A stretch of DNA of 64,000 nt from JBKBKC01 sp046294265 (GTDB lineage Bacteria > Pseudomonadota > Alphaproteobacteria > Rhodobacterales > Rhodobacteraceae): positions 186,001-250,000 of the forward strand of contig JBKBKC010000002.1 in the NCBI GenBank assembly GCA_046294265.1, read 5' to 3'. The stretch's first letter is position 1. Each line of letters starts with the position of its first letter. The translations under genes and the position numbers were made by a program. This document shows positions 7,956 through 16,855 of the stretch, in pieces. The notes beneath the pieces were generated by a model. It saw only the letters and a list, made by a program, of their open reading frames with translations. It had not been told where the DNA came from and ran no database searches.

Positions 7956-9070
7956 ATCAACCCCTCGGCCCGCCGCTCGGCCGCATAGGCGGCATAGGCG
8001 GGCGAGGTCAGGAACGCCTCCTGCCAGCCCGCCTCCAGCGCGCGGCGGATCAGCATTTCGAACCCGTGGGTGCAAAGCTCGCCCAGCGGCAGCTGCGCCA
8101 TGGCCGCATCGTCGCGCAGGCGGGCAAGGCCGCGCAGTTCGGCCATGATCTCGATGGCGCGGGGCAGGGTCTCGCGGTCGGCCACCGCCACCAGCGCATA
8201 GGTCAGGGCGGTGAGGCCGTGCATGGTGGCGGGGTAGAGGCGGGGCCGGTCGCGGGGGGCGGCGGCCAAAAGGTCGGTCACCTGCACGGTGGCGGCGATG
8301 TCATTGGCGATCAGCGCGAATTCGGCCGCAGCCGCCTCGCCCACCACGCCCGCGATCAGCGTGTCGCGGGTGCGCCGGTCGGAAAAGGTGGTCAGGATCG
8401 CCGAGACGCGCGCCCATGACCGCGGCGTGCAGGCGATGGTCTCGCCCCGGCGCAGGGCGGTTTCGGTGGTCTCCAGAAGGTCGGGCCGGGTGCGGATGAA
8501 GGCGATGACGGCGGGGTGCAGCCCGCGCGGCTGGGCGTAGCGGTCCACCCAGTCGGTGGCGTCCGCCCGCACGAGGAGGTGGATCAGCCGGTCGGACAGG
8601 GCCGTGCCCATGTCATGCGCCACCGCGCCATCCTCCACCGCATTGCCGGCGGCGGCGATGAAAACGTTGGGCGGCAAGAGGTGCCGCCCCACCCGGCGCT
8701 CTTGCAACAGGCCATAGACGGTGGGTTGCAGCGTGGGGGCGGCGGCGGTGAGTTCGTCAAGGAACAGGATCGCGGGCCGCGCGGGATCGTCGGGCAGATC
8801 CTCGGGGCGATACCAGACCGTCTTTCTCGTGGCGTGGTCGTAATAGGGCAGTCCGCGCAGGTCCTGCGGGTCGATGGTGGTCAGCCGCAGGTCGAACAGC
8901 AGGCTGCCGGTTTCCGTGGCCAGTTGCTGGATGATCTCGGTCTTGCCGATGCCGGGGCGGCCGTGGAGCATCCAGGAGGCGGTGAGGGCACCCGCGGCTT
9001 GCGCCCGGAACCCGTCGCGCAGGATGTCGAGCGCCTGGCCTGCGGAGACGGGGGTGGTGTTGATGGCCAT
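7952..9070 (-). CDS. MoxR-type AAA+ ATPase
   Basis: The 372-residue protein starts at ATG 9070 behind a strong GGAGGA site. The AAA+ core shows Walker A GRPGIGKT (about residue 35), Walker B ILFLDELT (about 100) and a sensor region AAGNAVEDG (about 135). The C-terminal part is a helical lid. MoxR ATPases work with VWA-domain partners, and the VWA gene follows with a 4-bp overlap. A palindromic repeat lies just upstream of the ribosome-binding site. Confidence 0.88.
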   Translation of the reverse strand: MAINTTPVSAGQALDILRDGFRAQAAGALTASWMLHGRPGIGKTEIIQQLATETGSLLFDLRLTTIDPQDLRGLPYYDHATRKTVWYRPEDLPDDPARPAILFLDELTAAAPTLQPTVYGLLQERRVGRHLLPPNVFIAAAGNAVEDGAVAHDMGTALSDRLIHLLVRADATDWVDRYAQPRGLHPAVIAFIRTRPDLLETTETALRRGETIACTPRSWARVSAILTTFSDRRTRDTLIAGVVGEAAAAEFALIANDIAATVQVTDLLAAAPRDRPRLYPATMHGLTALTYALVAVADRETLPRAIEIMAELRGLARLRDDAAMAQLPLGELCTHGFEMLIRRALEAGWQEAFLTSPAYAAYAAERRAEGLM

Positions 9071-9081
9071 GGGGTCCTCCG

Positions 9082-9142
9082 GGTGGCGAGGCCGGGGGCT
9101 TTGCGCCCCCGGACCCCCGCAGGATACTTGAGCCAAGATGAA
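9082..9142 (-). repeat. Dispersed palindromic element, subfamily A
   Basis: Read on the minus strand, the element starts with TTCATCTTGGCTCAAGTATCC and continues into a GC-rich inverted repeat (GTCCGGGGGC...GCCCCCGG). It matches the copy inside xdhA (39210-39269) closely at both ends. It lies between metG and the MoxR gene and may also act as a terminator for metG, though no T-tract follows. Confidence 0.75.
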
Positions 9143-9206
9143 CAGCAGGCAAGGGCCGATGGGCGGGGGATGGCGGCGCGGGATGACGTCGCGTTGCGGC
9201 GGATCG

Positions 9207-10925
9207 TCAGCTGCGGATACCCGCGAAGCGTGTCTGCCAGTCGGCGCGCTCTTCGTCGGTGATCTTGCGGAAAAGGTTTTCGGGCACGTCATAGCCGTGA
9301 CCGGTGGGCAGGAGGTCCAGCGCCGCCGCCACATCGCCGGGCCAGGTCCAGTCGGCGCAGCGCAGGGCCGCCATCATCGCCTGCGCGGCATCGGGGATGA
9401 AGGGGCGCGAGATCACGGCGTAAAAGCGGATCAGGTTCATCGCCAGCCGCACCATGGCGGCGGCCTGCGCGGGGTCGGACTTGATCGCCGTCCAGGGGGC
9501 GGCGGATTGCAGGTATTCGTTGCCCGCAACCCAGATCGCGCGCAATTCCTGCGCCGAGCGGCGCACCTCCATGCCCTCCATCGCCGCCTCATAGGCCGCA
9601 AGGCGCGTGCCGAGTTCCGCCACCAGCGCGGTTTCCCGCGTGCCCCAGGTGCCGCCCTCGGGCAAGCAGTCGCCGAACTTGGCACGGGTGAATTTGGTCA
9701 CCCGGCTGACGAGGTTGCCCAGCACATCGGCCAGATCCTTGTTCACGCCGGCCTGAAAATTCTCCCATGTGAACTCGCTGTCGGCGGATTCGGGGGCATG
9801 GGACAAAAGCCACCAGCGCCAGTAATCGGCGGGCAGGATGGAAAGCGCCTGGTCCATGAACACGCCGCGGCCCTGGGACGTGCTGAACTGGCCGCCGTCA
9901 TAGTTGAGGTAATTGAAGGACTTGATGTAATCCACCAGCTTCCAGGGTTCGCCCGACCCCATGATGGTGACGGGGAAGGACAGCGTGTGGAAGGGCACGT
10001 TGTCCTTGCCCATGAACTGCACATAGCGCACGTCCGCCGCCCCTTCGTCGGTGCGCCACCAGCGCCGCCAGGCGGCGTCGGGCAGTCCGTGGGCATCGGC
10101 CCATTCGGCGGTGCCCGCGATGTATTCGATGGGGGCATCGAACCAGACATAGAACACCTTGCCCTCCATCCCCGGCCAGGGCTGGTCGCCGCGCTTGACC
10201 GGCACACCCCATTGCAGGTCACGGGTGATGCCGCGGTCCTGCAACCCGTCGCCATCATCCAGCCATTTCAGCGCGATGGAGGTTGTCAGGATCGGCCAGT
10301 CGGTGCGCGTGGTGATCCAGTCGCGCAAGCGGTCGCGCAGGGCGCGCTGGCGCAGATACAAATGCTTGGTCTCGCGCACCTGCAGATCGGTCGAGCCCGA
10401 GATGGCCGAGCGTGGGTCGATCAGGTCGGTGGGGTCAAGCTGTTTCGTGCAATTCTCGCACTGGTCGCCCCGCGCGCGGGTGTAGCCGCAGTTGGGGCAG
10501 GTGCCCTCGATATAGCGGTCTGGCAGGAAGCGGCCGTCGGCCATCGAATACATTTGCCTTTCCGACACCTCGGCGATCAGGCCCGCATCCGCCAGCCGCC
10601 CCGCGAAATGCTGCGTCAGCGCGTGGTTGCGCGCCGAGGACGACCGCCCGAAATGGTCGAAGGACAGCCGGAACCCCCGCGCCAGCTCTGCCTGCACCCC
10701 GTGCATCCGCGCGCAGTAATCTGCCACCGGCTCGCCGGTCTTGGCGGCGGCGAGTTCCGCGGGCGTGCCATGCTCGTCGGTGGCACAGATGAACATCACT
10801 TCATGGTCCCGGGCGCGCATGTAGCGGGCATAGAGATCGGCGGGCAGTTGGCTGCCCACCAGATTCCCCAGATGCTTGATCCCGTTGATGTAGGGGATGG
10901 CGGAGGTGATCAGAATCCGGGCCAT
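9207..10925 (-). CDS. metG: Methionine--tRNA ligase
   Basis: MetG (572 residues) charges tRNA-Met in the cytosol. The class I signature appears as HLGN in the N-terminal Rossmann fold (IPYINGIKHLGN). A zinc knuckle, CPNCG...CENC, lies near residues 140-160. The second signature (KMSKS) appears as FSTSQGRG near residue 345, the form usual in this bacterial group. The anticodon-binding helical domain fills the C-terminal third. The ATG at 10925 is the natural start. The protein has no C-terminal tRNA-binding extension, so it is the short type. Confidence 0.97.
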   Translation of the reverse strand: MARILITSAIPYINGIKHLGNLVGSQLPADLYARYMRARDHEVMFICATDEHGTPAELAAAKTGEPVADYCARMHGVQAELARGFRLSFDHFGRSSSARNHALTQHFAGRLADAGLIAEVSERQMYSMADGRFLPDRYIEGTCPNCGYTRARGDQCENCTKQLDPTDLIDPRSAISGSTDLQVRETKHLYLRQRALRDRLRDWITTRTDWPILTTSIALKWLDDGDGLQDRGITRDLQWGVPVKRGDQPWPGMEGKVFYVWFDAPIEYIAGTAEWADAHGLPDAAWRRWWRTDEGAADVRYVQFMGKDNVPFHTLSFPVTIMGSGEPWKLVDYIKSFNYLNYDGGQFSTSQGRGVFMDQALSILPADYWRWWLLSHAPESADSEFTWENFQAGVNKDLADVLGNLVSRVTKFTRAKFGDCLPEGGTWGTRETALVAELGTRLAAYEAAMEGMEVRRSAQELRAIWVAGNEYLQSAAPWTAIKSDPAQAAAMVRLAMNLIRFYAVISRPFIPDAAQAMMAALRCADWTWPGDVAAALDLLPTGHGYDVPENLFRKITDEERADWQTRFAGIRS

Positions 10926-10998
10926 GCGTGCCTCTCAAGCCTGCGACCCCGCCGCTTTATCGTAGCGCGCGGTCACATGCCAGAACCGCTCTTGCGGG

Positions 10999-11051
10999 CT
11001 TCTTTCGTCTCTAAATATCCCGGGGTCCGGGGCAGCGCCCCGGGGTTCGCC
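10999..11051 (+). repeat. Dispersed palindromic element, subfamily A
   Basis: CTTCTTTCGTCTCTAAATAT is followed by a GC-rich inverted repeat of the GGGGTCCGGGGC / GCCCCGGGG type. It shares the AAATATCC core with the copies at 29938, 33271, 37123, 39210 and 52503. It lies in the gap between the MFS gene and metG. Confidence 0.7.
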
Positions 11052-11063
11052 CTGCGCGCATGC

Positions 11064-12305
11064 TCAGTCTCGCTCGCGCCCCCGCCCCAGCAGGCGGCCG
11101 ATCAGGAAGGACGTGCGCGGCTCATAGGTATAGGCGGTGCGCCCGGCCCCGGCGGCGGGGCGGGCGCGCATCCGGAGGATCCCGAACGCGATCAGCCCCA
11201 CATGCGCCGCGCCGATCATCAGGAACATCGCGCCGGGCCCGAACCCTTCGATCACCGCCGAGGCGGCCCAGGGGGCGGCGATGGCCCCCACGGCATAAAG
11301 GAACATGTGCGCCGCCGACAGCTCCACCCGCTCATGGCTTTCGGCAAAGTCATGGGCATGGGCGGTCGAGACGGAATAGACCGGCAGCGTGGCAAAGCCG
11401 AACAGGCCGATGGTCACGAACACCGCCGCATCTCCCGATCCTGCCATCAGCACCGTGGCCGCACAGGCCGCGATGGCCGCGACCGACAGCCCGATCAGCA
11501 CCGCGCGGCGGTCGTATCTGTCCGCAAGCCACCCCACCGGCACCTGCGCGAGTGCCCCCCCCAGCACATAGGCCGCCAGAAACAGCGCGATCTGGTCGGG
11601 GCGCAGGCCCACCTCAATGCCGTAAACCGGCCCCACCATGCGGAACGACGCCCCCGTGATGCCCGACACCACCACCCCCACCGCCGCCAGGGGCGAGCGG
11701 TCCCAGGCGAGGCGCGGGCGCAGGCGGGGGGCTGCACCCGCCTCGGGCGCCTCGGCGCGGGTCAGGGTCAGCGGAAAGATCGCGGCGCAGCACAGCAGGG
11801 CCAAGAGGCTGTAGGAGACATAGGACGCAGGCTCCAGCACCCCGATCATCAGTTGCGCGCCGAGGTTGCCCAGGATGTCCACCACCCGGTAGACCCCCAT
11901 CGCCCGGCCCCGCGTGGCGTTGGTGACCTTGGCCTGCATCCAGGCCTCGATGATCGTGTAGCAGCCCGCGACGCACAGGCCCGAGGCCACGCGCATCGCG
12001 GCCCAGGCATAAGCGTCGATCACCAGCATATGCGCCAGCACCCCGATGGTGCCTGCGGCGGTGAAGGCCGCGAAAGCGCGCGAATGGCCGACCTGCCCCA
12101 TCAGGCGCGGTGCCCACCAGCAGCCGATGAAGAAGCCAAAGAAATGCGCCGATCCCAGAAGGCCGATCTGGCTGGTGGAAAACCCCAGCGCCACGCCCGA
12201 GATCGCATCGAGCACCGCAACCCCGCCCGATCCGAGCTGCAAGAGCACGACCGACAGGAACAAGGCCGCGAAGGAGATCATCAGGCGCATGGTGCGGCGC
12301 AGCAT
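11064..12305 (-). CDS. MFS transporter
   Basis: This 413-residue major facilitator protein is inner-membrane with about 12 helices. Residues 1-200 form the first six-helix bundle and about 215-400 the second. The loop between helices 8 and 9 carries the MFS-type motif GWLADRYDRRAV. I chose ATG 12305 (MLRRTMRLM); a second ATG lies five codons downstream. The substrate cannot be predicted. It is divergent from the TPR gene, with 119 bp between them. Confidence 0.85.
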   Translation of the reverse strand: MLRRTMRLMISFAALFLSVVLLQLGSGGVAVLDAISGVALGFSTSQIGLLGSAHFFGFFIGCWWAPRLMGQVGHSRAFAAFTAAGTIGVLAHMLVIDAYAWAAMRVASGLCVAGCYTIIEAWMQAKVTNATRGRAMGVYRVVDILGNLGAQLMIGVLEPASYVSYSLLALLCCAAIFPLTLTRAEAPEAGAAPRLRPRLAWDRSPLAAVGVVVSGITGASFRMVGPVYGIEVGLRPDQIALFLAAYVLGGALAQVPVGWLADRYDRRAVLIGLSVAAIAACAATVLMAGSGDAAVFVTIGLFGFATLPVYSVSTAHAHDFAESHERVELSAAHMFLYAVGAIAAPWAASAVIEGFGPGAMFLMIGAAHVGLIAFGILRMRARPAAGAGRTAYTYEPRTSFLIGRLLGRGRERD

Positions 12306-12424
12306 TCCGGCTTTCGCGGCCAAGGTCCAGTGGTGATCGGCGGGTATCGCCGCAAGCGCTGGTGTTCCGGCTTGCCCGAAACGGCTGAAACGGCGTAGAT
12401 ACCGCACAGCATGAGGAGGGGGCG

Positions 12425-13912
12425 ATGCGCGATGCAAGAGGTCGGACATGGCGATGGGCCGCGGTCGTGGCCGTTGTGGCGGCGGCATCGGGGGCAGGTC
12501 TCTGGATCGCATATCCTGCACACATGCCCGGACAGGCCCAAGGGCAGGCCGCACCTGCGGGTGAACCCGTGACGCGCGAGGCCCTGGTGGGGCGGGCTGA
12601 GGCCCTGCTGGCGCGGCTGACCTCGGCGCTTATCGGCGCGGAGGATGCGGCCAAGCCCGCGATCCTGGACGACATCGCGCGGGCGCGGGCCGAACTGGCC
12701 GACCCCGACGCGGCCCTGAAGGTGCTGCAGGAGCGTCTGGGGCGGCTTGCGACCCTCGCGGATCTTTATGCCGGCACGCCACAAGCGGCGGCCTTTGTCG
12801 CGGCGCGTGAGGCGCTGGCGGCGGGTGATGCCGTGGCCGCCGATGCCGCGGTGACGCAGGCGCGCATCCAGGCCGAGGCCGAGGCGGCCCGCGCCGCGCG
12901 GGCGGCCTTTGCGGCGGGCGAGGTGGCGCTGGCGCGTGGCGCGCAGGTCGATGCCGCGCGCGCCTTCGTGCGGGCGGCGGCGCTGGAGCCGTCCTATGCG
13001 CATCTCCTCGAGGCCGAGCGTCAGGCGCGCGTGGCGGGTGACCTCAATCTGGCGCTGTCCTTCGGAATGCCCCTGTTGTCTGCGGCGGTGACCACCTTCG
13101 GGCAGGGCAGCCCCGCGCATGGCGAAGCGCTGGCGCAGGTCGGCCAGACCCTGCTTGCGGCGGGCAAGACGGCGGAAGCCGAGCGCCTGCTGCGCGAGGC
13201 GGTTGCCCAGTCGCGCGGGCCCCAGGGCCTGCGCGATGCAAGCTATGCGCAGCGGCTGAACAATCTCGGGGCCGTCTTGCGCGCCTCGGGCCGGGTGGCC
13301 GAGGCGGAGCCGCTGTATCGTGAGGCGGTTGCGGTGGATGCGCAGGTGCTGGGCGAACGTCACCCTGATGTGCCCGCCCGCATGGCCAACCTCGCCGAGC
13401 TTCTGGCCGCGACCGGCCGGGCGGCGGAGGCGGAGGATCTCTATCGCCAGGCCGCCGCGATCAGCGAGGCGGTCGAGGGGGCCAGCCCCGCGACGGCCGC
13501 GCGTCTGGCGATGCTGTCGGCGCATCTGGCGGCCTCGGGCAAGGGGGCAGAGGCGGGCGAGGCGCTGATGCGGCTGGTGCCGGTGGCGCGCGCGGCCTGG
13601 CCCGACGGCCATCCCGACCGCCCGCGCGAATTGTCGGGGCTGGCGGGTCGGCTGGCGGGCGTGGGCCTGACGGCGGAGGCCGAGGCGCTGTATCGCGAGG
13701 CGCTGGACATCATTGCGGCCAGCCCGGGCCGCGCGCATCCCGACTATGGGCGGTCGCTGAACAATCTGGGGCAGTTCCTGTCGGCCACGGGCCGGCGCGA
13801 CGAGGCCCGCGCGGCGCTGACCGAGGCGGAGGCGGTGCTGGCGGCGGCGCTGGGCGCGGACAGCCCCGAGGTTGCGACGGTGAAGGCCAATATCGCGGCG
13901 CTGGGCAGCTAG
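12425..13912 (+). CDS. Tetratricopeptide repeat protein with N-terminal membrane anchor
   Basis: The 495-residue protein starts at ATG 12425 behind GAGGAGGGGG. Residues 12-32 form a signal anchor, so the repeats probably face the periplasm. From about residue 180 there are kinesin-light-chain-type TPR repeats with recurring LNNLG, GR..EAE.LYREA and HP signatures, for example near residues 278, 320 and 440. Such repeats mediate protein-protein contacts. Nothing in the neighbourhood identifies its partner. Confidence 0.8.
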   Translation: MRDARGRTWRWAAVVAVVAAASGAGLWIAYPAHMPGQAQGQAAPAGEPVTREALVGRAEALLARLTSALIGAEDAAKPAILDDIARARAELADPDAALKVLQERLGRLATLADLYAGTPQAAAFVAAREALAAGDAVAADAAVTQARIQAEAEAARAARAAFAAGEVALARGAQVDAARAFVRAAALEPSYAHLLEAERQARVAGDLNLALSFGMPLLSAAVTTFGQGSPAHGEALAQVGQTLLAAGKTAEAERLLREAVAQSRGPQGLRDASYAQRLNNLGAVLRASGRVAEAEPLYREAVAVDAQVLGERHPDVPARMANLAELLAATGRAAEAEDLYRQAAAISEAVEGASPATAARLAMLSAHLAASGKGAEAGEALMRLVPVARAAWPDGHPDRPRELSGLAGRLAGVGLTAEAEALYREALDIIAASPGRAHPDYGRSLNNLGQFLSATGRRDEARAALTEAEAVLAAALGADSPEVATVKANIAALGS

Positions 13913-13979
13913 GACGGGATGATCCTGACACGGGCGCGATGCCCGCCGGTCGCGCCCGAGCGGAGTTTTGAAAAACCCC

Positions 13980-14027
13980 GCTTCGAAGCCTTGCACGGCT
14001 CCGGTCCGATTTCTTTGAGGAAATCGG
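13980..14027. repeat. Palindrome and hairpin downstream of the TPR gene
   Basis: A 10-bp palindrome GCTTCGAAGC (13980-13989) is followed by a hairpin with arms CCGATTTC and GAAATCGG and a 6-nt loop (14006-14027). They lie between the convergent ends of the TPR gene and imuA and could end transcription from either side, although no T-tract is present. Confidence 0.55.
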
Positions 14028-14073
14028 CGCCTGCGCCTAGGTGCCGACGGGTCCCGTCCTGCCGCGCGCGGCC

Positions 14074-14697
14074 CTATCCGGCGTCCGTCAGCCGCGCCGC
14101 CACCACACCGTCCCGGCGGGGCAGCACCGACCAGGCCGCACGCGGCTCCATCCGTGCCCGCATCCGCTCCAGCCGCCAGCCGCTGTCGGGCGTGGCGGCC
14201 ATGTGCCAGCGGCTTTCCACCCCCTGCGCGCCGCCCGTGCCCGGCGTCAGGATCAGCCCAAGCGGCAGCGGCGCATCGGTGCCCGCCACCGACCCCGCCG
14301 CCAGATGCAGCCGCCGCACCGGCGTCAGCGCCGGGGGGCCGGGAAGTTCCACGATCACCGCCGACACCGCCCCGGACCGCAGCGCCTCTTCCGCCGACCA
14401 CAGCAGATCCTCGGGCCGCCGCGCGCGGGCCATGATGAACCGCCCCGGATGGGCAAAGCGGCACAATCCGCAAGGATTGGGCCGTTCCGGCAGCCAGCCG
14501 GGCAGGATCCAGACCACCGGCGAAAGGTCCTCTGGCCCGCCAAGCGCCATCACCGCCAGCGTGCGCCGCGCGGGCCCGCAGATCTCGTGCACCCGTCCGC
14601 GCGCAAGGCCCAGGCCCGCCGCTCCGCCAGGCAGGAGGGGCTGCACCGGCAGGCTGGCCGGGGCGGTGTGGATCAGCGTCTGAAACGGCAGGGTCAT
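14074..14697 (-). CDS. imuA: ImuA-family SOS mutagenesis protein
   Basis: The 207-residue protein resembles ImuA, a RecA/SulA-like protein that works with ImuB and DnaE2 in SOS-induced translesion synthesis. Visible features are ARGRVHEICGPARRTLA near the N-terminus, LPGWLPERPNPCGL, ARRPEDLLWSAEEALRSGA and a C-terminal segment ending in VAARLTDAG. A canonical LexA box lies 17 bp upstream of the ATG. In most alphaproteobacteria imuB and dnaE2 follow directly, but here the next gene is convergent, so this is an orphan imuA or its partners lie elsewhere. Confidence 0.8.
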   Translation of the reverse strand: MTLPFQTLIHTAPASLPVQPLLPGGAAGLGLARGRVHEICGPARRTLAVMALGGPEDLSPVVWILPGWLPERPNPCGLCRFAHPGRFIMARARRPEDLLWSAEEALRSGAVSAVIVELPGPPALTPVRRLHLAAGSVAGTDAPLPLGLILTPGTGGAQGVESRWHMAATPDSGWRLERMRARMEPRAAWSVLPRRDGVVAARLTDAG

Positions 14698-14713
14698 GGG
14701 GAAATGATAGGAT

Positions 14714-14728
14714 GTTCATTCTATGTTC
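14714..14728 (-). promoter_or_regulatory. LexA (SOS) box upstream of imuA
   Basis: GTTCATTCTATGTTC is a perfect match to the alphaproteobacterial SOS box GTTC-N7-GTTC. It lies 17 bp from the imuA start, where LexA would block transcription. The aldo/keto reductase start lies about 90 bp away on the other side. Confidence 0.85.
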
Positions 14729-14815
14729 TCAACCCCGTCACGGCATTTTCGCTTGCCCTCGCCGCCGTGCCCGTTACGGTCCGCAGCGATCACCGCCCGC
14801 AGAAGGAGCCTGCCC

Positions 14816-15853
14816 ATGCGCCGCATCCCCCTCGGCCACGCCGGTTTCGAAGTCTCGGGAATCTGCCTTGGCACGATGACCTGGGGCAGCCAGAACAACC
14901 AGCGCGAGGCGCATGACCAGATCGCAATGGCGCTGGAGCGCGGCGTGACCTTCTGGGACGCGGCCGAGATGTATCCGACCAACCCGATGCGGGCCGAAAC
15001 CGTGGGCGATACCGAGCGCATCATCGGGGCCTGGTTCGCGCGGGAAGGCGGACGCGACCGGGTGGAACTGGCCACCAAGATCACCGGGGCAGGGGGGATG
15101 GTGCGGGACGGCGCGCCGATCACCGGGGCGCATCTGCGCGTCTCGGTCGAGGCCTCGCTGGAGCGGCTGCGCACCGATTACATCGACCTTTACCAGCTGC
15201 ACTGGCCCAACCGCGGGTCCTATCATTTCCGCCGCAACTGGGCCTATCAGCCCGCCGCCGACCGGGCGGGCACCCTTGCGCATATGGAGGACGTGCTGGG
15301 GGTCGCGGCCGATCTTGTGGCCGAGGGCAAGCTGCGCGCCATCGGGCTGTCGAACGAATCGGTCTGGGGCGCGGCGCAATGGCTGCGGCTGGCCGAAGCC
15401 GGGGCGGGGCCGCGCATGGTGAGCGTGCAGAATGAATATTCGCTTCTGTGCCGCCACTTCGATACCGACTGGGCCGAGATGTCGGCGATGGAGGACATGC
15501 CGCTTTTGGCGTTTTCCCCGCTGGCTGCAGGGCTACTTTCAGGGAAATACGCGGGCGACGTGACGCCCGAGGGCACGCGCCGCGCGGCCACACCCGATCT
15601 GGGCGGGCGAATCACGCCGCAGGTGTTTCCGGCTGTGGCGGCCTATCTGGGCATCGCTGCCCGGCACGGGCTGAACCCCTGCACCATGGCCGTGGCCTTT
15701 TGCCTGACGCGACCCTACGCCTGCATCCCGATCATCGGGGCCACCACGCTGGAACAGCTGGCCGTCAACATCAACGCCGCCGATCTGGTCTTGTCGCCCG
15801 AGGTGCTGGACGAGATTGCCGCGGCCCGGCGCGACCATCCGATGCCGTTCTGA
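14816..15853 (+). CDS. Aldo/keto reductase (Tas-like)
   Basis: The 345-residue NADPH-dependent oxidoreductase starts at ATG 14816 behind AGAAGGAG. The (beta/alpha)8 family tetrad is visible: Asp and Tyr in FWDAAEMYP, Lys in LATKI and His in YQLHWP. NADPH-binding residues lie in the C-terminal part (IPIIGATTLEQL). Length and the long DLYQLHWPNRGS...FRRNW insertion resemble E. coli Tas. The substrate is unknown. An in-frame ATG 31 codons upstream overlaps the imuA promoter and is less likely. Confidence 0.9.
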   Translation: MRRIPLGHAGFEVSGICLGTMTWGSQNNQREAHDQIAMALERGVTFWDAAEMYPTNPMRAETVGDTERIIGAWFAREGGRDRVELATKITGAGGMVRDGAPITGAHLRVSVEASLERLRTDYIDLYQLHWPNRGSYHFRRNWAYQPAADRAGTLAHMEDVLGVAADLVAEGKLRAIGLSNESVWGAAQWLRLAEAGAGPRMVSVQNEYSLLCRHFDTDWAEMSAMEDMPLLAFSPLAAGLLSGKYAGDVTPEGTRRAATPDLGGRITPQVFPAVAAYLGIAARHGLNPCTMAVAFCLTRPYACIPIIGATTLEQLAVNINAADLVLSPEVLDEIAAARRDHPMPF

Positions 15854-15866
15854 TGGCGCGGCGGGG

Positions 15867-16334
15867 ATGAAAGCGGCGCGCGGGCTGTGGGGGCTGGCGG
15901 TGCTCGTGGCGCTTGGCGGGTGCCAGTTGCCGGCGGACAAGCGCGATGCCCCTTCGCCGCTGGCTGCCGAGGCGATTGAGGTCACGCCGCTGGACCCCGC
16001 GCCCGAGGCCGGGGCCGTGACACCCGACGCCGCTCCGGCGGCCCCGCCTGCCACCGAACCGCCGCCACCCCAAACCGCCCCGCCCGCGCCCCGCTCGCCC
16101 GAGGCGCTGGCCTGTCGGCGGCGGGGGGGCACCTACCTCGTGCGGCGCGGGACGGCGGGCCTTGCCACCTGCCAGATGCCCACGCGGGACGCACTGAAGG
16201 CCTGCCGCCGGGGCAGCGAATGCGAGGGCGAATGTCTTGCCCGGTCGGGCACCTGCGCACCGGTGCGGCCTTTGTTCGGCTGCAACGAGGTGCTGGACAG
16301 TTTCGGGCGGCGGGCCACGCAATGCCTGCAATGA
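15867..16334 (+). CDS. Small Cys-rich lipoprotein
   Basis: The 155-residue protein starts with a lipoprotein signal, lipobox LGGC (Cys about residue 19). A Pro/Ala-rich linker (residues about 35-80) leads to a C-terminal domain with seven Cys (LACRRRGG, TCQMP, KACRRGSECEGECL, GTCAP, GCNEV), probably disulfide-bonded in the periplasm. I do not recognise a function. It overlaps the next lipoprotein gene by 4 bp (ATGA). Confidence 0.7.
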   Translation: MKAARGLWGLAVLVALGGCQLPADKRDAPSPLAAEAIEVTPLDPAPEAGAVTPDAAPAAPPATEPPPPQTAPPAPRSPEALACRRRGGTYLVRRGTAGLATCQMPTRDALKACRRGSECEGECLARSGTCAPVRPLFGCNEVLDSFGRRATQCLQ

Positions 16335-16852
16335 TCCGCCCCCCGGTTTTGCTGGTGCCGGTCTTGCTGGCGCTGGTCGCCTGCGCGGCCCCTCCGGCCC
16401 CCATGGCGGCCTTTCGCCCGCCTGCGGCCCCGATCTATTCCGCGGCCCTTTTCGACATGGCCCGCCTGCCGGGCGATTGGCGGCAGGGGGCGGCCTTTGC
16501 GACGGCGCAGGCGCAGCCGTGCGCGGCGGGGGGCCTGCGCATCGCGCCCGACGGGCGCATCGCGGGGCGCTTGTGCCTGAACGGGCGGGATGTGCCGGTG
16601 TCGGGTGTGCTGCGGGCCGTGGGGCCGGGGCGGATGCAGGTGTCGGGGGCAGATCCCGGCGGGATCGGCGCGCCCTGGTGGGTGGTCTGGGTGGATGAAG
16701 GGTATCGCACGCTGGCTATCGGCACGCCCTCGGGCGCCTTCGGGTTCGTGCTGGACCGCACCGGCCCGGTGCCCCCCGACCGGCTGCGCGCGGCCGCGGA
16801 GATCCTTGATTTCAATGGCTACGACCGTGCCGCCCTTCGTCCCTTGCGCTGA
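16331..16852 (+). CDS. Lipocalin-like lipoprotein
   Basis: The 173-residue product starts at ATG 16331, overlapping the previous stop. Its signal ends in the lipobox LVAC. The early motif MARLPGDWRQGAAF resembles the GxW signature of lipocalins, and the rest looks beta-rich, with WWVVWVDEGYRTLAIG and FGFVLDRTG. It probably sits in the periplasm, attached to a membrane, and binds a small hydrophobic ligand; the ligand is not predictable. It ends 3 bp before the convergent regulator gene. Confidence 0.7.
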   Translation: MIRPPVLLVPVLLALVACAAPPAPMAAFRPPAAPIYSAALFDMARLPGDWRQGAAFATAQAQPCAAGGLRIAPDGRIAGRLCLNGRDVPVSGVLRAVGPGRMQVSGADPGGIGAPWWVVWVDEGYRTLAIGTPSGAFGFVLDRTGPVPPDRLRAAAEILDFNGYDRAALRPLR

Positions 16853-16855
16853 CCG

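Noticed and set aside
9860..9900. Methionyl-tRNA synthetase with FSTSQGRG in place of KMSKS
   Set aside because: This form is usual in alphaproteobacterial MetG, so it is not an anomaly.
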